Positions 1-8,755 are shown, numbered from the stretch's first letter. The stretch is DNA of 64,000 nt from Sulfurisphaera tokodaii str. 7 (GCF_000011205.1 NC_003106.2:1812001-1876000); one strand, 5' to 3'. The notes: generated by a model from the sequence alone, not told the origin. Translations and numbers: made by a program.

Positions 1-1
1 A

Positions 2-1198
2 ATTGTAGGGGGAGGATTATCTGGGTTATCTGCCGGAATAACTGCAGTAAAAGAGGGTTTGAACGTTATACTTTTAGAGAGAGGGGAATATAGCGGTGCT
101 AAAAATGTATCTGGAGGAAGAATGTATATCCATGCTCTTCAAAAATTGATACCAGATGCTTTAGAAAGAGCTCCTCTTGAAAGACCTATCACAAAGGAGA
201 CTTATGAATTTTATTGTAAAAATAAAAAGCTAATATTCTCCTTCGAGGAAAAAGGTAAGAAAAATAGTTATAGTGTGTTAAGAGCTAAATTTGATAGATG
301 GCTAGCTAGTGAAGCAGAAAGTTTAGGTTTACTAATATCTTATTCAACATTGGTTACAAATGCATATAGAGAGAATGGTGGAATTACGTTGGAAACTAAT
401 AGGGGTACCTTAAGAGCACCATTAGTAATTGACGCTTCTGGAGTAACATCGGTAGTATTTAGATATTTAGGTTTAAGAAACTTTACTCCAGATAAATGGA
501 TGCTAGGAGTGAAAGAGATAGTTAAAGCCAACGTAAGCCTATCAGAAGATGAGGGAGAAGCTAGGACAATTGTAGGTTTAATTAACGGAGTAAAAGGAGG
601 GGGATTCGTTTACACAAACAAGGATACTTTATCTGTTGGTATGGCTGTAACTTTTGATTCCTTACCAAAATCAGAAGTGCCAGCAAAAGATCTGGTAGAG
701 AATTTCAGGGAAAAACTTGGTATTGAGGGGGAGATTCTCGAATATTCTGCCCATGCAATACCCTACTACGGTTTTAAGAATTTACAACAGCTTTATGCTG
801 ATAATTTAATTGCGGTTGGTGATTCTGCTGGATTTTTAATAAATGATGGGTTTACAATAAGAGGAATGGACTTAGCAATAGCATCTGGAATGATAGCTGG
901 GTTAGTAGCTAAAAAAATCGTGGAAATGAAAGACTTCACAAAGACGAATATATATTACGATATGTTAAAAGAAAGTTTTGTACTTAAACATCTAGAGTTG
1001 GCTTATAGTAGATTCGAGTTGATAAATAGGGGAACAACTCTTAACAATTACACCGAGATACTTTGCGATTTACTATCAGATATGTTTACAGTTACTGAAG
1101 ATAGAAAGACCTTAATAGAGTATGCTTTGCTAAAATTAAAAGAGAAAGGAATAAGTTTAACCCAAGCAATAAGAGATATGGTAAGTGCTGTAAAATGA
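2..1198 (+). CDS. fixC: Electron transfer flavoprotein:quinone oxidoreductase, FixC type (5' end cut off)
   Basis: FAD enzyme that passes electrons from electron-transfer flavoprotein to the membrane quinone. The reading frame is open from base 2 and begins inside the dinucleotide-binding fold (GGGLSGLSAG, about codons 4-13), so the true start lies upstream of the window; the TTG at 59 is not the start. Further marks of the geranylgeranyl-reductase/FixC family are LRAKFDRWLA, the DASG turn and the second FAD motif GDSAGFLINDGFTIRGMDLA. The stop overlaps the fixX start in ATGA (1195-1198), so the two are translated together. EtfA and EtfB are expected upstream, outside the window. The partner would be acyl-CoA oxidation, which fits the acyl-CoA dehydrogenase at 7558-8682. 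Family call is firm; the electron donor is inferred. Confidence 0.9.
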   Translation: MVGGGLSGLSAGITAVKEGLNVILLERGEYSGAKNVSGGRMYIHALQKLIPDALERAPLERPITKETYEFYCKNKKLIFSFEEKGKKNSYSVLRAKFDRWLASEAESLGLLISYSTLVTNAYRENGGITLETNRGTLRAPLVIDASGVTSVVFRYLGLRNFTPDKWMLGVKEIVKANVSLSEDEGEARTIVGLINGVKGGGFVYTNKDTLSVGMAVTFDSLPKSEVPAKDLVENFREKLGIEGEILEYSAHAIPYYGFKNLQQLYADNLIAVGDSAGFLINDGFTIRGMDLAIASGMIAGLVAKKIVEMKDFTKTNIYYDMLKESFVLKHLELAYSRFELINRGTTLNNYTEILCDLLSDMFTVTEDRKTLIEYALLKLKEKGISLTQAIRDMVSAVK

Positions 1199-1464
1199 TA
1201 CCCCTACTTAAAAGATTAGGATTAAATAAATACTCAGTAGATCCAAAACCACACATAGAAGTTAATACTGACATATGTATTACTTGCAAAGATAAACCAT
1301 GTACTGTATCTTGCCCAGCTGGTACTTATGAAGCACAGCCAGATGGAAGAATTATTGCTCACTATGAAAGATGTTTGGAATGTGGGGGAGCATTAGTTAT
1401 TTGTCCCTTTGGCGCAATAAAATTTAGATTTCCTGAAGGCGGAATATCATACAATTATGGTTAA
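1195..1464 (+). CDS. fixX: FixX-like ferredoxin
   Basis: Small iron-sulfur protein (89 aa) that pairs with FixC to form the equivalent of one ETF:quinone oxidoreductase. It shows the FixX signature CPAGTY (Cys40) and a later CLEC motif (Cys60, Cys63) ending in ICP (Cys70), plus an N-terminal Cys28-x2-Cys31-x4-Cys36. The usual FixX motif is CLECGTC; here it reads CLECGGA, so that cysteine is missing and the extra N-terminal cysteines may stand in. It starts on the ATG that overlaps the fixC stop. Its own stop shares TTAA (1461-1464) with the stop of the convergent synthetase gene, leaving no room for a separate terminator. Confidence 0.87.
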   Translation: MIPLLKRLGLNKYSVDPKPHIEVNTDICITCKDKPCTVSCPAGTYEAQPDGRIIAHYERCLECGGALVICPFGAIKFRFPEGGISYNYG

Positions 1465-3290
1465 CTAGTTAGGGCTTTTTTAATTTCCTCTAAAGCTGAT
1501 GGATTCTCAAGAGCACTTATATCTCCAGTAGGTTTCCCTAATACTACTGCTCTTATTAACCTCCTCATAATCTTAGCATTCCTAGTCTTTGGCAATTCCT
1601 TAACAAATATTATATCCTTTGGTGCTAATGCTTTTCCTAACATTCTCTGTGTATAATTTAATAATTCATCTTTCTTGATCTCCTTATTAGTTACAGCAAA
1701 GCATAAAATTTCTTCTCCTTTCATAGGATCTGGGACTCCTACACATGCACTTTCAACTACACCTTCGTAAGAGTTAATTATTTGCTCAACCTCTGCTGGT
1801 CCCACCCTTTTACCTGCAACCTTAATAGTATCATCACTTCTTCCAACAATGTAATAAAATCCATCTTCGTCATAATAGGCTAAATCACCGTGAACCCATA
1901 CTCCCTCCCACCTACTCCAATAAGTGTTAAGATATCTTTCTTTGTCCTTCCAAAAGCCTCTTGCCATCCCAGGCCAAACACTTAATACAACTAACTCTCC
2001 CTCAACATTTGCTGGTGCATGTTTTCCATTTTCATCAAATACATCAGCATGAATACCAGGAGAGAAGCCGTTGAAAGCGGTAGGTTTAATTTCATTTATT
2101 ACATAATTTCCTAATATGCCTCCAGAAATTTCAGTACCTCCAGAGTAGTTAATTATTGGACCTTTAACAGCCTCATATAGCCACTTCCAACTTTCATAAT
2201 CAATTGGCTCACCAGTATTCCCAACAATTCTAACGTCTAACTTACCTTTTTCAACTTCACTTCTAAAGGCTCTAATTAAACTTGCAGATAAACCCAGGAT
2301 ATCAACCTTCATATCTTCGATAAATTTACTCAACAAGGAGTAAGCAGTATAACCTTCAATCATCCCAATTTTCCCTCTCAACAGTAAGGCAGACAATATC
2401 ATCCAGGGACCCATCATCCAGCCCAAATCAGTAACCCACATGAGTGTCTCTCTTTTCTTCAAATCAAATTGGAAATAAACATCTGCAGAAGCCTTTATTG
2501 GGAAACCGTCGTGAGTATGTACGCACCCTTTAGGTTTTCCAGTAGTTCCACTAGTATAAATTATCATGAAGGGGTCTTCAGTATCTGTTACTTCTAACCC
2601 ATCGCCAGCAGTAGATAATACTTCTGAATAACTAATAGAATCTTTATCCTTTTTCCCGCCTCTTTCCACAACTACTTTAGTTAGCGTAAGCCCCTCTAAA
2701 TTTTCAAGTGAATTTATCTCTTTTCCTTTTCTTATAGTCATATCTGTAGTAAAAATAACTTTCATTCCACTATCTTCTGCTCTAACTCTTATTGGCTCTT
2801 TACCAAATCCCGAAAACAAAGGAACTGCAATCATTCCAGCTCTTGCTATTCCTAGAAATACTGGAACTATTTCTGGTATCATTGGCATATAAATTCCTAC
2901 AGTATCACCTTTCTTTAATCCGAATTTCTTTAACCAGGAAGAAACTGCCTTAGCTTGTTGAAGTACATCAGAATAGGTTATTGTCCTTGAATTCTCCTTC
3001 TCATCCATCCATTTTATGAAAACTTCTGAAGAATCTGGAATTTGATCCCCAATATTTAATTTTCCATTAATGAACCACTTTGCCCACGGCTTTCCTTGAG
3101 ATAAATCTAAGACTTTATCATATTTAGAATAAAACTTTAATCCTATCCTTTTGACAAATTTGTCCCAAAATTCCTCAGGCTTTTCATAAGTATAAGAAAT
3201 AAAATGTGATAACTTAGAAATATCGTTTTCTAACATAAAAGAATAAACATTACTTTCCTCAATCCAATCCTTTGTAGGTAACCAACTCAT
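1461..3290 (-). CDS. AMP-forming acyl-CoA synthetase (acetyl/propionyl-CoA synthetase family)
   Basis: Activates a carboxylic acid to its CoA thioester with ATP through an acyl-adenylate; cytoplasmic. The 609-aa protein has the N-terminal acetyl-CoA-synthetase cap, the P-loop motif IIYTSGTTGKPKG (residues 243-255), the hinge region GDLAYYDEDGFYYIVGRSDD and the catalytic lysine K573 in KTRNAKIMRR. In most relatives that last motif is KTRSGK; the lysine itself is kept. Start overlaps the upstream DUF35 stop in ATGA, making it the last gene of the thiolase/DUF35 operon. The substrate cannot be told from sequence; short or branched acids and 3-hydroxypropionate-type acids are all possible in this group. 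Confidence 0.88.
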   Translation of the reverse strand: MSWLPTKDWIEESNVYSFMLENDISKLSHFISYTYEKPEEFWDKFVKRIGLKFYSKYDKVLDLSQGKPWAKWFINGKLNIGDQIPDSSEVFIKWMDEKENSRTITYSDVLQQAKAVSSWLKKFGLKKGDTVGIYMPMIPEIVPVFLGIARAGMIAVPLFSGFGKEPIRVRAEDSGMKVIFTTDMTIRKGKEINSLENLEGLTLTKVVVERGGKKDKDSISYSEVLSTAGDGLEVTDTEDPFMIIYTSGTTGKPKGCVHTHDGFPIKASADVYFQFDLKKRETLMWVTDLGWMMGPWMILSALLLRGKIGMIEGYTAYSLLSKFIEDMKVDILGLSASLIRAFRSEVEKGKLDVRIVGNTGEPIDYESWKWLYEAVKGPIINYSGGTEISGGILGNYVINEIKPTAFNGFSPGIHADVFDENGKHAPANVEGELVVLSVWPGMARGFWKDKERYLNTYWSRWEGVWVHGDLAYYDEDGFYYIVGRSDDTIKVAGKRVGPAEVEQIINSYEGVVESACVGVPDPMKGEEILCFAVTNKEIKKDELLNYTQRMLGKALAPKDIIFVKELPKTRNAKIMRRLIRAVVLGKPTGDISALENPSALEEIKKALTS

Positions 3291-3715
3291 TTAACCCTCA
3301 CTATTAATGGTATTTTGTATTCAAGTATTTCAACTTCTTTTCCAATATCTGCCTCACCTTCAATGTAAGCTAGTAAACCACCATGCGTACCTTCAAATCG
3401 TATTAACGCTATTACTTGAGGCTTTTCCAGTTTGTTTCCTTCATCGTCTTTATAAACAACCGTATAAGTATCTATATATGGTTTTGTAGTAACCTCAACA
3501 AAATCATTTTTAACGAAGCATTCCTCACAGTAGAGCCTTGCTGGAACGTATATTCTTCCGCATTTAGGGCATTTTCCTCCTATAATTTTCCTTTGCTTTA
3601 GTCCGTTAAAGAATTCTTCACCAGCAACACCTACAGTATAAACATATTCTTCAGCTTCCATTATTTCGTGCCATGATAATAATTTATCTTCAATACCAAT
3701 CTTATCCCAACTCAT
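3287..3715 (-). CDS. DUF35 zinc-ribbon/OB-fold protein, short copy
   Basis: 142-aa protein of the DUF35 (rubredoxin-like zinc ribbon plus OB-fold) family, which binds thiolase-fold enzymes and is thought to help present CoA substrates. The zinc ribbon is CPKCGRIYVPARLYCEECF (about residues 48-66), followed by a beta-rich OB region. ATGA overlaps on both sides tie it to the other DUF35 gene and to the synthetase. Its neighbour at 3712-4209 is a paralogue, so the operon has two DUF35 genes for two thiolase-like genes, which suggests one partner each or a mixed complex. No catalytic activity is implied by the family alone. Confidence 0.85.
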   Translation of the reverse strand: MSWDKIGIEDKLLSWHEIMEAEEYVYTVGVAGEEFFNGLKQRKIIGGKCPKCGRIYVPARLYCEECFVKNDFVEVTTKPYIDTYTVVYKDDEGNKLEKPQVIALIRFEGTHGGLLAYIEGEADIGKEVEILEYKIPLIVRVK

Positions 3716-4209
3716 TCTATCACCTTAAAACATTCAATATCGTTTATACTTCCAACTCTTTCTTCTCTCCATACTGCCTTAACTTTCTTACCAAATAAAC
3801 TCATATTTTTCACATCCTCAAAATCTGCACAGATTCTATGGAATAAACCTGGGAAAACCCAATCTTTATCTCTTGAAGGAAATAATCTAATTACTCCAAC
3901 AATTTCCGGTTTCTCTATTTTCTCTCTAGTCCACGAAATAAAACTTGCAACAACAGTTTCGACTATACCTTCATCCTTAACTTCAACCCACTCGTCTGTA
4001 GGTCTAAAACAATCATCACAATACATTCTTGGCGGTACATAAACTCTTCCGCATTTATTACATTTCCTACCAATAATCTTCTTCTCCTTTAATCCCAGCA
4101 AAAACTTACTATAGGCTTGCCCAGCACTATAGGCATACTTAGCATTTGGTTTATATACAATTGTATTTACTTTCTTTAAATCTTCTTCTTTTAAGGGAGT
4201 CCCATCCAT
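3712..4209 (-). CDS. DUF35 zinc-ribbon/OB-fold protein, long copy
   Basis: 165-aa DUF35 protein with the zinc ribbon CNKCGRVYVPPRMYCDDCF near residues 49-67, close in sequence to the neighbouring DUF35 copy. I place the start at the ATG ending at 4209 because a GGGGTGAG ribosome site lies just before it; the reading frame stays open to 4338, but that stretch is the antisense-frame shadow of the thiolase 3' end and has no sensible start. It lies 11 bp after the thiolase-like gene and overlaps the next gene in ATGA. Likely a partner of the thiolase-fold proteins upstream. Family call is firm, partner assignment is inferred from order. Confidence 0.85.
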   Translation of the reverse strand: MDGTPLKEEDLKKVNTIVYKPNAKYAYSAGQAYSKFLLGLKEKKIIGRKCNKCGRVYVPPRMYCDDCFRPTDEWVEVKDEGIVETVVASFISWTREKIEKPEIVGVIRLFPSRDKDWVFPGLFHRICADFEDVKNMSLFGKKVKAVWREERVGSINDIECFKVIE

Positions 4210-4220
4210 TTTCTCACCCC

Positions 4221-5396
4221 TTAATTTCTCATAACTATAACAGTTGAGGCTTGCATTAAATCGCCCCAAGCTTGGGCTACTCCAGTATGTACTGGTTTCT
4301 TTACTTGCATTCTTCCAGCAGTTCCTTTCAATTGCCAATATATACTGATAGTCTTCATCAGACCAGCAGCCGCAATAGGATTACCAACGCCGAGTAACCC
4401 ACCTGATGGAGAGCTTGGAATATCTCCATCTATATCAAACATGCCTTCCTTAAGAAGCTTAGGTGCTTCTCCTCTCCTAGCAATCATTAATCCCTCTATA
4501 TGATGTAACTCTTTATAATCAAAGGGGTCGTAAGGTTCAATCACATCAATTTCCTTATTAGGTCTTTCAATCCCAGCCATTTTATAAGCCATCCTAGCTG
4601 CGTGTTCTAAATATCTAGGATAAGCTAATTCTCTTCCGGTCCATTCTGTATTATCTAGTGTCCAACCAACACCTTCAATCCATACTGGAGTATCAGTATA
4701 TCTACGTGCAACATCCTCATTTACAATAACCATAGCAGCAGCACCATCACTAACTGGGCTAGTATCTAAAAGTTGGACTGGCCAAACTAAAACCTCACTC
4801 TTTAAAACATCATTGACTGTAATATTAGCAGCAGCTTGGGCATAAGGATTATTAAGTGCATTCTTTTTGTTTTTAACAGATACTAAAGCTATATCTTCTT
4901 TTGTAACTTTATTAACATGCATATATCTATGCATCTCCATTGCAAAGATCCAGATTAGATTAGGATTTAACGGCTTCTCAGTAATCGGATCCCATATATA
5001 CCTAAATACTGATTGCGGGTGAGGCCTTGCAGGGCTCATCTTCTCCTCTGCAATAGCTAAAACTTTCTCACATAAACCACTAGCAACATGATACCAGGCT
5101 GTATTAGGAACCATAACTCCAGTAGCACCACCAACAAAGACTCTACTTACCATTTTCCTAACTCCACCAGAACCATGAGCTAAATATTCTCCTTTCATAT
5201 GTACTCCATCAAAAGCATCTGGTGCACTACCAATTACAACACAATCAATATCTTTTAGCTCCAAACCAGCCTCATCCAAAGCTTTCCTAGCCGCTTCCCA
5301 CGCCAATTCTTGTGGAGTCTCTAACATTCTCCTTCTAAATAACGTTAATCCGGCACCTATTACAGCTACCCTTCTAAAATATAAATTCGTCTTCAT
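4221..5396 (-). CDS. Thiolase-fold protein (SCP-x/lipid-transfer type) lacking the usual catalytic residues
   Basis: 391-aa member of the SCP-x-like thiolase superfamily. The fold is clear (N-terminal VAVIGAG, EKMSP region, C-terminal SGGLLGVGNPIAAAG). The catalytic residues of a real thiolase are absent: the nucleophilic Cys position reads VGGATG (residues 88-93, Gly90), the GHP histidine is Asn339 (GNP), and the C-terminal Cys-Gly-Gly motif is AWGD. Such proteins paired with DUF35 include the steroid side-chain retro-aldolases (Ltp2 with ChsH2), so a C-C lyase or carrier role is more likely than thiolysis. Start codon overlaps the upstream stop as TAATG. Annotated by many pipelines as acetyl-CoA acetyltransferase, which I would not trust here. 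Confidence 0.82.
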   Translation of the reverse strand: MKTNLYFRRVAVIGAGLTLFRRRMLETPQELAWEAARKALDEAGLELKDIDCVVIGSAPDAFDGVHMKGEYLAHGSGGVRKMVSRVFVGGATGVMVPNTAWYHVASGLCEKVLAIAEEKMSPARPHPQSVFRYIWDPITEKPLNPNLIWIFAMEMHRYMHVNKVTKEDIALVSVKNKKNALNNPYAQAAANITVNDVLKSEVLVWPVQLLDTSPVSDGAAAMVIVNEDVARRYTDTPVWIEGVGWTLDNTEWTGRELAYPRYLEHAARMAYKMAGIERPNKEIDVIEPYDPFDYKELHHIEGLMIARRGEAPKLLKEGMFDIDGDIPSSPSGGLLGVGNPIAAAGLMKTISIYWQLKGTAGRMQVKKPVHTGVAQAWGDLMQASTVIVMRN

Positions 5397-6505
5397 TATC
5401 TACTCACCACCCCAACAACACCTGTAAAAGTAGGAATTCCTCTCCAACTTGCTACTACAGCTTTATCAACAACTCCTTGCCTCAAATATTCAACAGCATC
5501 TAGTAATAATGATAATCCACTAACTTCTAATGGTCTACCCTTAGCCAGATGACCACCTAAAGGATTAACTTCAATCTTGCCTCCTCTTTCAAATTCACCT
5601 TCTCGTAAATCTTTTACAGCGTTATCACTTAAACTTAGCCCTTCAATATGCTGAAGCTCTTTATAACTATAAGTATCGTCAACAAAAGCAGCTTTTATTT
5701 CCCTTTTATTCACTTTCGCCATGTTATAAGCTTCCTTTGAGGCAATTTTCATATATCTTGCCTCTCCCAATTCTGAAAGTTCTATTGTAGAATCAGTAGC
5801 AGAGTATATACCATCAATCCATATTGGAGTATCAGTATACTTACGTGCAATCTCTTCACTTGCTAGCACAACAACAATTGCTGCATCCACAAAGCGTGAA
5901 ATATCTAAATCCGTTAAGGGGTATATTGTATATTCTCTCTCCAATATATCTTCTAAGCTGATATTAGATGCATAAGATGCTCTCGGGTTCTTCAAACCAT
6001 TACGCTTATTCTTTACAATAACTTTAGCAAAGTCTTCTCTTGTTGCGTTTCTTAATTTCATAAACTTTAACGCCTCTAAGCCGGCAAGAAAATGAATGTT
6101 CTTTGCTCCAATCCTATACATTGGGTCGAAGGCGAATTCTATTATATCTCTAATTGTTAGAATGTCACTAGGTTTTGCGTGAGATTCTACTACAGTTATA
6201 TTAGCTAATCCAGATTTAATATGCATAACTCCATGAAGGATTCCTTGTAATCCATCACCTGTCACAGTCATTGTAGGTCTCATAGCACCACCAATAGGGT
6301 CTGGGGCAAATTCGTCAGTTATTGCAATTCCTTCCCAAAAGTCTTCTTGGCATGAAATAAAAGTATCTACATCAGTTCTAGGATTTATATTTCCAGAGTC
6401 TTCATAAGCTCTAACGGCGGCCTCAAACATCATTTCTCTAAATGATACATCCTTAGTGTTAGGTCTGAAACCATACCAACCTATACCTACTATAGCTACT
6501 TTCAT
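5396..6505 (-). CDS. Thiolase-fold protein (SCP-x/lipid-transfer type), second non-canonical copy
   Basis: 369-aa thiolase-superfamily protein and first gene of the operon. It is a distant paralogue of the next gene and equally lacks the standard active site: the nucleophile region reads VTGDG (residues 81-85), the histidine motif is GRP (Arg324 in place of His) and the C-terminal cysteine motif is VASWRG. Both proteins share the segment Y-K-E-L-x-H-I-E-G-L, which sits where classical enzymes have a conserved D-C-F-T loop. The two genes touch as TAATG, which fits a fixed-ratio heteromer. Function unknown; a thiolase-like aldolase working with the DUF35 proteins is my best guess. Confidence 0.8.
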   Translation of the reverse strand: MKVAIVGIGWYGFRPNTKDVSFREMMFEAAVRAYEDSGNINPRTDVDTFISCQEDFWEGIAITDEFAPDPIGGAMRPTMTVTGDGLQGILHGVMHIKSGLANITVVESHAKPSDILTIRDIIEFAFDPMYRIGAKNIHFLAGLEALKFMKLRNATREDFAKVIVKNKRNGLKNPRASYASNISLEDILEREYTIYPLTDLDISRFVDAAIVVVLASEEIARKYTDTPIWIDGIYSATDSTIELSELGEARYMKIASKEAYNMAKVNKREIKAAFVDDTYSYKELQHIEGLSLSDNAVKDLREGEFERGGKIEVNPLGGHLAKGRPLEVSGLSLLLDAVEYLRQGVVDKAVVASWRGIPTFTGVVGVVSR

Positions 6506-6830
6506 AAAAAATCACAATCATTATATCTCTCAAAAACTATTAAGTTTTTCTTATATAGTGAATATTTCATTTTACTTAAATTGATTTAATTATTAATATA
6601 TTGCTATAATCCTTAATAACTAAAAATTTGACTTCTTAACGTTTATCTTGTGACTTTACGTGAGGGAAGAGAATGTGATTTATTTATGAGCTCTATAAGA
6701 AGATAGCTAATCAATATCTTTTATTTAATATATTTAATAATAGTTGTATAATTTAGAAAATCTCTATTATAACTAAATAAATGAAATCAGTTAATCAAAC
6801 GCTAGGATGTTATTCTACGTTTACGAAAAT
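6506..6830. other. Intergenic region between the thiolase operon and vapBC
   Basis: About 325 bp of very AT-rich DNA separating two divergent units. I see no reading frame longer than about 20 codons with a credible start. The left end should hold the promoter of the minus-strand thiolase operon; a TATA-like stretch (TTATAT at 6531-6536 read on the reverse strand) lies about 28 bp before its ATG, but it is weak among many AT runs. Confidence 0.5.
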
Positions 6831-6838
6831 TTTATATA
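6831..6838 (+). promoter_or_regulatory. TATA box of vapBC
   Basis: TTTATATA centred about 26 bp upstream of the vapB ATG at 6861. This is the spacing of archaeal TATA boxes to the transcription start, so the vapB message is probably leaderless. It also supports 6861 rather than the upstream ATG at 6807 as the start. Confidence 0.6.
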
Positions 6839-6860
6839 CACGAAAATCGTATACTTAATT

Positions 6861-7085
6861 ATGTCAACCGTAATAAGTGTAAGAGTGAGGAAAGAGTTGA
6901 AGGAGAAAGCTGAAGAATTGGGAATAAACATTAGGGAGGTTGTAGAGAAAGCTTTAGAGGAAGCAATACGAGAGAAAGAAAAGGAAGAAATCAAGGAAAC
7001 TGCTAGGAAAATTAAGGAACTAATGAAGGATATTAGTGAGGATGAATGGATTACCTCAATAAGGGAAGATAGATATGAGAGATGA
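6861..7085 (+). CDS. vapB: VapB-type antitoxin
   Basis: 74-aa antitoxin expected to bind and neutralise the PIN-domain toxin encoded just downstream and to repress its own promoter. The N-terminal strand STVISVRVRKELKEKAEEL followed by a helix resembles ribbon-helix-helix or CopG-like DNA-binding domains; the rest is a highly charged helix ending in a toxin-binding tail (SEDEWITSIREDRYER). The start at 6861 is set by the TATA box; the frame is open to 6807 but that part has no support. It overlaps vapC by 11 bp, typical of such pairs. Confidence 0.82.
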   Translation: MSTVISVRVRKELKEKAEELGINIREVVEKALEEAIREKEKEEIKETARKIKELMKDISEDEWITSIREDRYER

Positions 7086-7467
7086 GTTTTTATTAGATGC
7101 TTCAGCATTATACCCTATACTTAACTACATAGATAAAATAGACGTTGCTAAGATTTATATAATTCCTCTAGCTTTTTACGAGGTGGGAAACACAATATGG
7201 AAGGAATACTATCTTCATAAAAAAATTAAGGATCCAATCATATTATCTGCTCTCTTTCAGAAGTTTATGAGTAAGCTTAAACTCCTTAATAGCCCCCCAG
7301 CTGAAGAAGTAATGAAGTTTGCAATAGAAAAAGAACTGACTTTTTACGATGCTGCATACGTTTATTCTGCTGCATCTCATGGACTAATCTTAGTCTCAGA
7401 AGACAAAGAGTTAATAAAGAAGGCTAATGCACTCTCACTTAAAGATTTTATAAGCAAATTATCTTAA
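7075..7467 (+). CDS. vapC: VapC-type PIN-domain ribonuclease toxin
   Basis: 130-aa PIN-domain protein, a magnesium-dependent endoribonuclease that acts on RNA when freed from VapB. The acidic residues expected of the active site are visible: Asp8 in LLDASAL, Glu43 or so in YEVGNTIW, the Asp in FYDAAYV and the Asp in SEDKEL. The start ATG lies inside the end of vapB. Sulfolobales carry many such pairs, often tied to stress and genome plasticity. No transposon or repeat is seen at its edges. Confidence 0.87.
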   Translation: MRDEFLLDASALYPILNYIDKIDVAKIYIIPLAFYEVGNTIWKEYYLHKKIKDPIILSALFQKFMSKLKLLNSPPAEEVMKFAIEKELTFYDAAYVYSAASHGLILVSEDKELIKKANALSLKDFISKLS

Positions 7468-7557
7468 GTGAAATCTCCTATGTAATCAAAATATATTTCA
7501 TTTTATCAAGGAATAATTAAGAAATTCTAAATGCTGGAAAAAGAAGATTTCTCTTAC

Positions 7558-8682
7558 TCATTCATTGAGTATTTTATCTATCCCATGCCTCATCAAAACT
7601 TTATTAATAATTGACAATTGGACTTCGTCAGTCCCTTCTCCAATCCTGGTTAATCTCACATCTCTAAACGCTCTTTCAACTTTGCTCCCTTTAGCATATC
7701 CTAAACCACCCATAATTTGTAATGCAGTATCTATAATGTTTTCAGCTACGTTCGAAGAAACAAATTTCAGAGCTGAAATCTTTCCCTCAATTTCAAATAG
7801 CCTATCTAACGGATATTTTGAAATTTCTCTTATCATACTCTTAATAGAGTAAAGATTAGCCACAGATTTAGCTAAATACCACTGAATTCCTTGCTTTTCA
7901 ATTAATTTAGAATCAAATAATTCCCTATGTTTACTCCACTGTATAGCCTCCTCAATTGCGCAAATGCTTAACCCTATGGCTATTGCCGAAATAGCAATCC
8001 TACCAACTAATAAAGCGTATTTTACAACTCTCCAACCACCATTTAACTCTCCAACAATGTTCTCTTCTCCAACCTCACAATCGTTTAACTCTACTTCTGC
8101 GGTTCCAGTTCCTCTATTTCCCATTACTTCAATTTTTCTTGTAGTAATACACTTATTTCTAGGGACTAGAAAAACAGTAAGTGTTTTTTCCTTTAATTTT
8201 GGATCACCAGTCCTTGCTACTATTAAGAAAATATCAGCATAAAGCCCTTGGGTAGTCCACATTTTTCTACCGTTAATAATCCAACTACCCTTAATTCTTT
8301 CTGCCTTGGTAATTATACTTCCGGCATCACTACCACAGCAAGGCTCACTTAAACCAAAACCACCAATTAACTCACCTTTTGCAAGCTTATCTAAGATCTC
8401 TTTCTGTTCTTTATTCCCAAACATTCTAATAGGTTCTGTTACTAGTTCACCTTGGGCATCTTGTATTAAGGCCACAGAACCACTAACTTTTGCTATCTCT
8501 TCAATTATATTTACAGTGTCATATAACGTTAATCCCTCATAAAGCGGTGACAAATAACCAAGCTCACCCATTCTCTTAACTAACTCCCTTGGGTAATAAT
8601 CCTCTCTATCAATTTTTTCTGCTAATGGTTCAATTTCCCTTTTAACAAACTCTTTTACGGAGGATAAAATTAGTTCACTCAT
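7558..8682 (-). CDS. Acyl-CoA dehydrogenase
   Basis: 374-aa flavoprotein that introduces the alpha-beta double bond in an acyl-CoA and hands the electrons to ETF. Typical marks are FGLSEPCCGSDAGS (FAD/substrate loop), WTTQGLYADIFLIVARTG, the IMGGLGYAKGSKVERAFRD helix and the C-terminal IGEGTDEVQ, which carries the catalytic glutamate position. Length matches the family. It is divergent from the acyl-CoA synthetase at 8756 with 73 bp between starts, so the two may be co-regulated. With FixC/FixX at the left edge this makes a plausible acyl-CoA oxidation route; chain length is unknown. Confidence 0.9.
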   Translation of the reverse strand: MSELILSSVKEFVKREIEPLAEKIDREDYYPRELVKRMGELGYLSPLYEGLTLYDTVNIIEEIAKVSGSVALIQDAQGELVTEPIRMFGNKEQKEILDKLAKGELIGGFGLSEPCCGSDAGSIITKAERIKGSWIINGRKMWTTQGLYADIFLIVARTGDPKLKEKTLTVFLVPRNKCITTRKIEVMGNRGTGTAEVELNDCEVGEENIVGELNGGWRVVKYALLVGRIAISAIAIGLSICAIEEAIQWSKHRELFDSKLIEKQGIQWYLAKSVANLYSIKSMIREISKYPLDRLFEIEGKISALKFVSSNVAENIIDTALQIMGGLGYAKGSKVERAFRDVRLTRIGEGTDEVQLSIINKVLMRHGIDKILNE

Positions 8683-8755
8683 AATTATAAGTTATCAAAG
8701 AAAAATAATAAATCATTGTCATAAAACATAAAAATAAAGTATGAGATAATATTGT

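Noticed and set aside
4210-4338. Upstream extension of the long DUF35 protein
   Set aside because: It overlaps the thiolase-like coding end, shows no DUF35 similarity, and a strong GGGGTGAG ribosome site points to the ATG at 4209.
6807-6860. Upstream ATG for vapB
   Set aside because: The TATA box at 6831-6838 lies inside this stretch, so a transcript starting about 26 bp later cannot include it.
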